Of a DNA stretch of 64,000 bases, positions 58,055 through 64,000 are shown piece by piece. Where the stretch lies: NCBI RefSeq assembly GCF_001890385.1, contig NZ_CP018221.1:1475501-1539500 (forward strand). Direction: 5' to 3'. Below the pieces are notes generated by a model. The model saw nothing but the letters and a program-made list of their open reading frames with translations. It searched no databases and was not told the DNA's origin. Both the position numbers and the translations under genes were made by a program. The first letter of the stretch is position 1. Each line of letters begins with the position of its first letter. Source of the DNA: Tardibacter chloracetimidivorans (GTDB taxonomy: Bacteria > Pseudomonadota > Alphaproteobacteria > Sphingomonadales > Sphingomonadaceae).

Positions 58055-59515
58055 CTATCGCTTCAGAAACTTGTCGAAGCCCGGCGGCAAGCCGCCCGGA
58101 CCGCCCGCGCCGGGAAGACCGGGCAGGCCTCCCCCACCGCCGCCCATCATTCCGGCAAGGCCGCCAGCACCGCCCGGCATCTTTCCCATCAGGCCCATCA
58201 ACGCCTTCATCCCGCCCATCTTCCTGAGCTTCTTCATGGCGGTGGACATTTCCTGATGCATCTTGAGCAGCCGGTTCACGTCCTGAACCGTGGTGCCCGA
58301 TCCCTTGGCGATGCGGATCTTGCGCTTGGCGTTGAGGATGTCTGGCTTGGCGCGCTCCTTGGGAGTCATGGAGCCGACCATCGCCTCCATGCGAAGCAGC
58401 AGCCGGTCGTCGGGTCCGTTGTTCGCCATCGCGGCCTTGGCCTTCGCCAGCCCCGGTATCATCGAGGCAAGTGCGCCGATTCCGCCCATGTTGCGCATCT
58501 GGCGAAGCTGGGAGCGCAGGTCCTCCATGTCGAACTGGCCCTTCGACATCTTGGCCGCCAGCCTTTCGGCGGCGTCCTGCTCCATCGTCTCGGCCGCCTT
58601 TTCGACAAGGCTGACGACGTCGCCCATGCCGAGGATGCGACCGGCGACCCGGCGCGGATCGAAGGTGTCGAGCGCGTCCAGCTTCTCGCCGACGCCGACG
58701 AACTTGATCGGGCGTCCGGTGACGGCGCGCATCGAGAGCGCCGCGCCGCCGCGCGCATCGCCGTCCATCCGGGTGAGGACGACGCCGGAGAGTTCGACCT
58801 GATCGGAAAAGCTCCTCGCGACATTGACCGCGTCCTGCCCGGTCAGCGCATCGACGACGAGCAGCGTCTCGTCCGGCTCGGCCACCCGGGCCACCGCCTT
58901 CATCTCCTCCATCAACTGCGCGTCGACGTGGAGGCGGCCCGCCGTGTCCAGCATCACCACGTCAAAGCCCTGGAGCTTCGCCGCCTGAAGCGCGCGGCGG
59001 GCGATGTCGACCGGCTGCTGCCCGACGACGATCGGCAGCGTCGCGACGCCGGTCTGCTCGCCGAGCACGCGGAGCTGTTCCTGCGCGGCCGGGCGGGCGA
59101 CGTCCAGCGACGCCATCATCACCTTCTTGCGGCCCTTTTCGGTCAGCCGCTTGGCGATCTTGGCGGTGGTCGTCGTCTTGCCGGAGCCTTGCAGACCAAC
59201 CATCATGACGACCGCCGGAGGCGTGACGTCGAGATTGAGGTCGACTGCATCCGACCCCAGCATTTCGACAAGGCCGTCATGGACGATCTTCACGACCTGC
59301 TGGCCGGGCGTGACCGAGCGAATCACCTGCTGGCCGACAGCCTGCTCGGTGACCTTGTCGACAAAGCTGCGGGCGACCGGAAGCGCGACATCGGCCTCCA
59401 GCAGCGCGACGCGCACTTCGCGCATCGCCTCGCGGACATCGGCTTCGGAGAGCGCACCACGCCCACGCAGGCGGTCGAACACGCCGCCAAGCCGGTCGCT
59501 CAGGCTCTCAAACAT
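58055..59515 (-). CDS. ffh: Signal recognition particle GTPase Ffh
   Basis: 486 residues. NG domain with GLQGSGKTTTTAKIAKRL (G1), DVARPAAQEQLRVLG, LDTAGR (G3) and TRMDGDARGG (G4); a Met-rich M domain follows; and a Gly/Pro/Met-rich C-terminal tail ends LPPGFDKFLKR. It targets membrane proteins with its receptor FtsY, also in this window. It is the first gene before rpsP. Confidence 0.96.
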   Translation of the reverse strand: MFESLSDRLGGVFDRLRGRGALSEADVREAMREVRVALLEADVALPVARSFVDKVTEQAVGQQVIRSVTPGQQVVKIVHDGLVEMLGSDAVDLNLDVTPPAVVMMVGLQGSGKTTTTAKIAKRLTEKGRKKVMMASLDVARPAAQEQLRVLGEQTGVATLPIVVGQQPVDIARRALQAAKLQGFDVVMLDTAGRLHVDAQLMEEMKAVARVAEPDETLLVVDALTGQDAVNVARSFSDQVELSGVVLTRMDGDARGGAALSMRAVTGRPIKFVGVGEKLDALDTFDPRRVAGRILGMGDVVSLVEKAAETMEQDAAERLAAKMSKGQFDMEDLRSQLRQMRNMGGIGALASMIPGLAKAKAAMANNGPDDRLLLRMEAMVGSMTPKERAKPDILNAKRKIRIAKGSGTTVQDVNRLLKMHQEMSTAMKKLRKMGGMKALMGLMGKMPGGAGGLAGMMGGGGGGLPGLPGAGGPGGLPPGFDKFLKR

Positions 59516-59722
59516 AGACCTACTCCCAAACGGTTTTACGCCGGCGGGCGAAAACTCGCTGGCCGGCGTGCATCCGTGGACGCTGTGCAATCATGCTCTT
59601 CGAAGATCGAAGCAGTTCGCTCCTAACGCCGGACGGCCGCAAAAGTCAACGCCGGGGCGATCTTCATACCTTGGAAAGATTTTCGCGCGAAGCTCCGGGT
59701 CAACATGCAGCAGGAGGCATTG

Positions 59723-59959
59723 ATGCAGGAACGGGTCGCCCCAATCACCGCCAGCCGGAACACCGAGATGCTCCGGGGCCTGATCATGACGGCCTGCTGC
59801 GGGCTGCTGATGACGGTCATCCTGCCCAGCCTCCGGATCATCGAACAGGCGTGGAAATCGGCGGCGACCGCCAATCTGCTGCCGCTATCGACGATGGCGC
59901 TCGTGCTCTCGCTGATCCTGCTCACCCACGCCCGGCAAAGGCAGGGCGCGCGCCGATAA
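59723..59959 (+). CDS. Small two-span membrane protein
   Basis: 78 residues with two hydrophobic segments: IMTACCGLLMTVILPSLRII and LPLSTMALVLSLILLTHARQ. The ATG at 59723 has AGGAGG about five bases upstream, much better placed than an ATG at 59705. No family is recognised. It lies between ffh and the convergent DUF924 gene. Confidence 0.6.
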   Translation: MQERVAPITASRNTEMLRGLIMTACCGLLMTVILPSLRIIEQAWKSAATANLLPLSTMALVLSLILLTHARQRQGARR

Positions 59960-59960
59960 T

Positions 59961-60518
59961 TCAAAAGCGGCTGCCGGGTTCTTTCAGAAAGGCCGCTTCA
60001 GCCGCCGTGCTGTCGCGCTCCAGCACGTCGTTTCGCTGCGGGAAACGACCGAAACACGCGATCTGGTCGCGATGGCGGATTGCGAAGTCCAGCACGTCCT
60101 TCATGCCCAGCGCGCGGTAAAGCTCCACCGAAAGCTCCTGATCGGCCAGATCCTCGCTGTGCATCAGCGGCATGTAGAGGAACCATTTTTCCTCCACGCC
60201 AAGCAGCCTGTCCCAACCCTTGTCGAGCGCTTCGCGCATCAGCGCCCGCGCCGCCTCGTCCTGGGCAAAGGCGCGCGGATCATCACGATAGAGATTGCGC
60301 GAGAACTGATCCAGCACGATCACGGCGGCCAGCAGGCCGCGCGGCCTGTCGCGCCACTCCTGCGGCACCTTTTCCGCCAGCCGCGCGTGCAGGGCGCCAA
60401 AACGCTCCCGGATCGCCGCGTCCAGCGCCTTGTCGCGCACAAAGCGACGCTCCATCGGGGTTTCGGACAGCCAGAATTGCAGAACCTCTTCGGCTTCGAT
60501 CGGCACTGGCGACTCCAT
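59961..60518 (-). CDS. DUF924 family protein
   Basis: 185 residues, all helical, with the family signatures LQFWLSETPMERRFVRDKAL, LAAVIVLDQFSRNLYRDDPR, WFLYMPLMHSEDLADQELSV and CFGRFPQRNDVLERDSTAAE. DUF924 proteins look like small TPR-related proteins of unknown biochemical function. It is divergent from dapF, 39 bases away. Confidence 0.88.
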   Translation of the reverse strand: MESPVPIEAEEVLQFWLSETPMERRFVRDKALDAAIRERFGALHARLAEKVPQEWRDRPRGLLAAVIVLDQFSRNLYRDDPRAFAQDEAARALMREALDKGWDRLLGVEEKWFLYMPLMHSEDLADQELSVELYRALGMKDVLDFAIRHRDQIACFGRFPQRNDVLERDSTAAEAAFLKEPGSRF

Positions 60519-60557
60519 TGGTGGACTTGGGGCCTCTGAAACCCTAAATCGCGCGCG

Positions 60558-61364
60558 ATGACGCGATCATTCCACAAGATGCACGGGCTCGGCAATGACT
60601 TCGCCGTATTCGATGCGCGCGAGACGCCGCTGGCGATGACGCCGGCGCTCGCCGCCGCGCTTGCCGACCGCCATACCGGCATCGGCTGCGACCAGTTGAT
60701 CGTCGTCGAGCCGTCCACCATCGCCGATGTCCGCATGCGCATCTGGAACGCCGATGGATCGGAAGTGGAAGCCTGCGGAAACGCCACCCGCTGCGTCGCG
60801 GCGCTGGTCGGCCGGGAGTGCTCGATAGAGACGGCGGGCGGGCTGCTTTCGGCAGCGCCCGGCGGCGATGGCGCAAGCGTGGACATGGGCGCCCCCCGTT
60901 TCGGCTGGGAGGAGATCCCGCTTGCCTATGCAATGGACACCACGGCCCTGCCGGTGGGCTGGGAGATGCTGGAGGGGGCGACCGCGATCAACGTCGGCAA
61001 CCCGCACCTCGTGTTCTTCGTGCCCGACCTGGATGACGTGCCGCTGGAGCGGCTTGGGCCGCAGATAGAAACCGATCCGCTGTTCCCCAACCGGATCAAC
61101 GTCAATGTCGCGCAGGTCATCGACAGAGGCCGCGTCCGCGCGCGAACGTGGGAACGCGGCGCGGGCCTGACCCGGGCCTGCGGCACCGGCGCATGCGCCA
61201 CCGCAGTCGCGGCGATCCGGGCGGGGCTGGCCGACAACGAGGTGACCGTGGAATTGCCGGGCGGGCCGCTGGTCATCGAATGGCGGTCGGGCGGCAACAT
61301 CCGCATGACCGGCCCGGCGACCCTTGCCTATACCGGCGAGATCGACCTTGAGGCGTTCCGGTGA
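60558..61364 (+). CDS. dapF: Diaminopimelate epimerase
   Basis: 268 residues, two mirrored domains with catalytic Cys73 (EACGNATRC) and Cys208 (TRACGTGACAT). KMHGLGNDFAVFDARE opens the protein. It converts LL- to meso-diaminopimelate for lysine and peptidoglycan. The stop overlaps the mtaB GTG start. Confidence 0.97.
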   Translation: MTRSFHKMHGLGNDFAVFDARETPLAMTPALAAALADRHTGIGCDQLIVVEPSTIADVRMRIWNADGSEVEACGNATRCVAALVGRECSIETAGGLLSAAPGGDGASVDMGAPRFGWEEIPLAYAMDTTALPVGWEMLEGATAINVGNPHLVFFVPDLDDVPLERLGPQIETDPLFPNRINVNVAQVIDRGRVRARTWERGAGLTRACGTGACATAVAAIRAGLADNEVTVELPGGPLVIEWRSGGNIRMTGPATLAYTGEIDLEAFR

Positions 61365-62605
61365 CGGCGGAGGTCATCACCTTTGGATGCCGCCTGAACG
61401 CCGCGGATTCCGACGCCATGCGCGCGCTGGCGGCGGACGGCGGGGAGACGGTGATCGTCAACACCTGTGCTGTGACGGGCGAAGCGGTGCGGCAGGCGCG
61501 GCAGGCGATCCGCAAGGCCAAGCGGGCCAATCCGGCAGCCCGGGTGATCGTCACCGGCTGCGCCGCGCAGATCGAGCCGCAGACCTTCGCCGCAATGCCC
61601 GAGGTTTCGCGGGTGCTGGGCAATATCGACAAGTTCGAGCCTGCCAATCTGCGTTTCGACGATGCGGATGTTCCCGACGTGCGCATGTCCGACATCATGG
61701 CCGTGCGACAGACAGCGCCCCACATGCTGGGTGGTTTCGCCGAACGCGCCCGCGCCTTTGTGGAGGTGCAGAACGGCTGCGACCACCGCTGCACCTTCTG
61801 CATCATCCCCTATGGGCGGGGAAACTCACGCTCCGCCCCCGCCGGGCTGGTGATCGACCGGATCAAGGCGCTGGTCGATCAGGGCTTTGGCGAAGTGGTG
61901 CTGACGGGCGTGGACGTGACATCCTATGGCCCCGATCTGCCGGGCGGCTCCACGCTCGGAAGGCTGGTGCAACGCATCCTGACCCATGTGCCGGAGTTGA
62001 AGCGCCTGCGCCTGTCATCGATCGATTCGGTGGAAATCGACGAGGCGCTGCTTGACGCGATCACCGGGGAATCCCGGCTGATGCCACATCTTCACCTGTC
62101 GTTGCAGGCCGGTGACGACATGATCCTGAAACGGATGAAGCGCAGGCACGACCGCAGGCAGTCGATCGATTTCTGCGCGCGGGTGCGCAAGGCGCGGCCC
62201 GATGTAGCCTTTGGCGCGGACCTGATCGCGGGCTTTCCGACCGAAACCGACGAAATGTTCGAGAACACGCTGCGGCTGATCGACGAATGCGACATCGTCT
62301 TCGGCCATATCTTCCCCTATTCCGCGCGCACCGGAACCCCTGCCGCCAAAATGCCGCAGGTGCCCGTGCCGGTGCGGAAGGAACGCGCCGCCCGGTTGCG
62401 CGCCGCTTCGGCGACCCGGCTCGATCGCTGGCTCGCTTCCCTGGTCGGAACCACCCAGCGCCTGCTCGTGGAGCGGGAGGACGGCAGCGGACATGGCGAG
62501 AGCTTTGCCCCCATCCGCATCGATGGCGGCGGCGAACCGGGAGAGATTGTGGCTGTTAAGACATCCGGCGTTGTGGATGGGATGCTTGAGGCGGTGAAAG
62601 CGTGA
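61361..62605 (+). CDS. mtaB: tRNA t6A37 methylthiotransferase MtaB
   Basis: 414 residues. MTTase N-domain with cluster cysteines C10, C36 and C67. Radical-SAM motif CDHRCTFC (140, 144, 147), SAM site GVDVTSYGPDL and a C-terminal TRAM domain (RLLVEREDGSGHGESFAPIR). It converts t6A to ms2t6A in tRNAs reading ANN codons. The GTG start is read as GTGA over the dapF stop. Confidence 0.95.
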   Translation: MTAEVITFGCRLNAADSDAMRALAADGGETVIVNTCAVTGEAVRQARQAIRKAKRANPAARVIVTGCAAQIEPQTFAAMPEVSRVLGNIDKFEPANLRFDDADVPDVRMSDIMAVRQTAPHMLGGFAERARAFVEVQNGCDHRCTFCIIPYGRGNSRSAPAGLVIDRIKALVDQGFGEVVLTGVDVTSYGPDLPGGSTLGRLVQRILTHVPELKRLRLSSIDSVEIDEALLDAITGESRLMPHLHLSLQAGDDMILKRMKRRHDRRQSIDFCARVRKARPDVAFGADLIAGFPTETDEMFENTLRLIDECDIVFGHIFPYSARTGTPAAKMPQVPVPVRKERAARLRAASATRLDRWLASLVGTTQRLLVEREDGSGHGESFAPIRIDGGGEPGEIVAVKTSGVVDGMLEAVKA

Positions 62606-63537
62606 TCGAAGAAAAGGGCGGAAGCTGGCTCGATCGGCTGAGGCGCGGCTTCTCCCGCACGTCGGAGCGGCTGAACGAGAATCTCACCGGCCTTGTCGGG
62701 CCTGGCATCGAGCTTGACGAACGGACGCTTGGCGAGCTTGAGGAGGCGCTGATCGCGACCGACCTTGGCCCCGCTGCTGCGGCCCGAATCGCCGCGCGGG
62801 TGGGCGAAGGGCGCTACAGCAAGACGCTGGACGAGGCTGGCCTGCGCGCCATCGTTGCCGATGAAATCGCAAAGATCCTGCGCCCGGTCGCCAAGCCGCT
62901 GGAGATCACCGCCTTTCCGCGCCCGCATGTGGTGCTGGTGGTGGGCGTCAACGGATCGGGCAAGACCACGACCATCGCAAAGCTGGCGCATCTGTTCACC
63001 GAGCAGGATTATTCGGTGATGCTTGCGGCGGGAGACACCTTTCGCGCCGCCGCCATCGCCCAGCTCCAGACATGGGGCGACCGCGCGGGCGTGCCGGTGG
63101 TCTCGGGCAAAGAAGGCGCGGATGCGGCAGGCCTCGTGTTCGACGCGCATCAGCGCGCGCGGGCCGAAGGAGTCGACGTGCTGATCGTCGACACCGCCGG
63201 ACGCCTCCAGAACAAGCAGGGCCTGATGGACGAGCTTGCCAAGGTGAAGCGCGTGCTCGGCAAGCTGGACGCCGCCGCGCCGCACGACGTGGTGCTGGTG
63301 CTGGATGCGACCGTCGGCCAGAATGCGTTCAGCCAGATCGAGGCATTCCGCGAGACGGCCGGTGTCACCGGGCTGGTGATGACCAAGCTGGACGGCACGG
63401 CGCGCGGCGGCGTGCTGGTTGCGGCGGCGGAACGCTATGGCCTGCCGATCCATGCCGTGGGCGTTGGTGAAACCATGACCGACCTGCGCCCGTTCGATGC
63501 GGATGAACTGGCCCGCGCCATCGCCGGCGCACGTTGA
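62602..63537 (+). CDS. ftsY: SRP receptor GTPase FtsY
   Basis: 311 residues, starting with GTG that overlaps mtaB (GTGA). The short N-terminal domain lacks the long acidic A region of E. coli FtsY. G motifs: GVNGSGKTTTIAKLA, DTFRAAAIAQL, DTAGRLQNKQGLMDE and TKLDGTARGG. It binds Ffh at the membrane. Confidence 0.96.
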   Translation: MIEEKGGSWLDRLRRGFSRTSERLNENLTGLVGPGIELDERTLGELEEALIATDLGPAAAARIAARVGEGRYSKTLDEAGLRAIVADEIAKILRPVAKPLEITAFPRPHVVLVVGVNGSGKTTTIAKLAHLFTEQDYSVMLAAGDTFRAAAIAQLQTWGDRAGVPVVSGKEGADAAGLVFDAHQRARAEGVDVLIVDTAGRLQNKQGLMDELAKVKRVLGKLDAAAPHDVVLVLDATVGQNAFSQIEAFRETAGVTGLVMTKLDGTARGGVLVAAAERYGLPIHAVGVGETMTDLRPFDADELARAIAGAR

Positions 63538-63549
63538 CGAGGACCAAGG

Positions 63550-64000
63550 ATGACCGACGCCGCCAAGACCACAGAACCGGGCACGGGCCTTAAGCTGGCG
63601 ATCGATTTCGGGCCGTTGCTGGCCTTCTTCATCGCCAACAGCCTGGCGGGCGTGTTCACCGCCACCGCCGCCTTCATGGCGGCCACGGCCGTCGCCATGC
63701 TGGTGTCGAAGATGAAGATGGGCAGGGTCTCGCCGATCCTGTGGCTGTCGGGCGTGATGGTGCTCGGCTTTGGCGGGCTGACGCTGTGGCTGCACAATGA
63801 AACCTTCATCAAGGTGAAGCCGACCATCGTCTATGTCATGTTCGCGTCGATCCTCTTCTTCGGCCTCATCAGCGGAAAGCCGACCTTGAAGATCGTGCTG
63901 GAGACCGCCTATCCCGGCCTTGACGAGGCGGGCTGGCACAAGCTGACCCGCAACTGGGGCCTGTTCTTCATCGCCATGGCGCTGCTGAACGAGGCAGTGT
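63550..64000 (+). CDS. Inner-membrane septation protein IspZ/YciB (partial)
   Basis: At least 150 residues, cut by the window end. FGPLLAFFIANSLAGVFTAT opens the first span; KMKMGRVSPILWLSGVMVLG, KPTIVYVMFASILFFGLISG and NWGLFFIAMALLNEAV are the conserved YciB/IspZ blocks. The protein has several membrane spans and links to cell division and envelope synthesis. The gene lies 12 bases after ftsY. Confidence 0.9.
   Translation, partial: MTDAAKTTEPGTGLKLAIDFGPLLAFFIANSLAGVFTATAAFMAATAVAMLVSKMKMGRVSPILWLSGVMVLGFGGLTLWLHNETFIKVKPTIVYVMFASILFFGLISGKPTLKIVLETAYPGLDEAGWHKLTRNWGLFFIAMALLNEAV

Noticed and set aside
1-64000. CRISPR arrays, tRNA or rRNA genes, phage genes
   Set aside because: No regular spaced repeats, cloverleaf or conserved rRNA stretches, or phage structural genes were seen by eye on either strand.

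Overview
The window is GC-rich, densely packed chromosomal DNA of an alphaproteobacterium, most likely a member of the Sphingomonadales. The evidence is the mix of gene families, the short overlapping starts and stops (ATGA, GTGA), the dispersed palindromic repeats, and the pairing of stress-type PRC-barrel and CsbD proteins with a type III PKS cluster. No rRNA, tRNA, CRISPR array or intact insertion sequence was seen.

Layout. 1-2845: a possible IS3 transposase relic, then small stress-type genes (CsbD-like, an acidic hydrophilic protein, a PRC-barrel protein, an unknown protein, a monooxygenase-fold protein). 2851-6718 (-): a CHAD protein followed by a tightly overlapping type III polyketide synthase / methyltransferase / FAD oxidoreductase operon. 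6900-11099: a Cys/Met-metabolism PLP enzyme, YgfZ, a dihydroorotase-like amidohydrolase that lacks one canonical metal ligand, and a GST. 11169-37061: a large flagellar region with fliC (+), a membrane protein of unknown function, and fliA-flhG-flhF-flhA-transglycosylase, flgN-flgM-flgA, flgT-flgP, motAB and flgB-to-flgL on the minus strand. It is interrupted by comM, a GFA protein, an AmpG-like permease and a VOC protein on the plus strand.

37385-48875: infC and thrS, an alpha/beta hydrolase with a TPR protein, a second PRC-barrel protein, a SIMPL protein, an Hpt protein, then a minus-strand gene string arsC-like, ridA, panB, yfgM-like, bamB, der and tusA. 48841-50136: a small low-GC insertion carrying one gene of unknown function, bounded by a perfect 35-bp direct repeat that duplicates the start of the arsC-like gene. 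50249-55001: an M2 peptidase, a hydrolase, a GFA protein, a gene-poor stretch and asd. 55091-59515 (-): ffh-rpsP-rimM-trmD-rplS, with a vapBC toxin-antitoxin pair inserted between rimM and trmD. 59723-64000: a small membrane protein, a DUF924 protein, then dapF-mtaB-ftsY-ispZ (+), the last cut by the window end.

The flagellar genes look hierarchically controlled. Near-consensus sigma-54 sites (TGGCACG-N4-TTGCT type) precede the flgB operon, the transglycosylase-flhA-flhF-flhG-fliA operon and flgA-flgM-flgN. Sigma-28 sites (TAAA[C/G]TTT-N11-G[C/T]CG type) precede fliC and motA. FliA would thus be made from a sigma-54 operon and then drive flagellin and motor genes, held back by FlgM.
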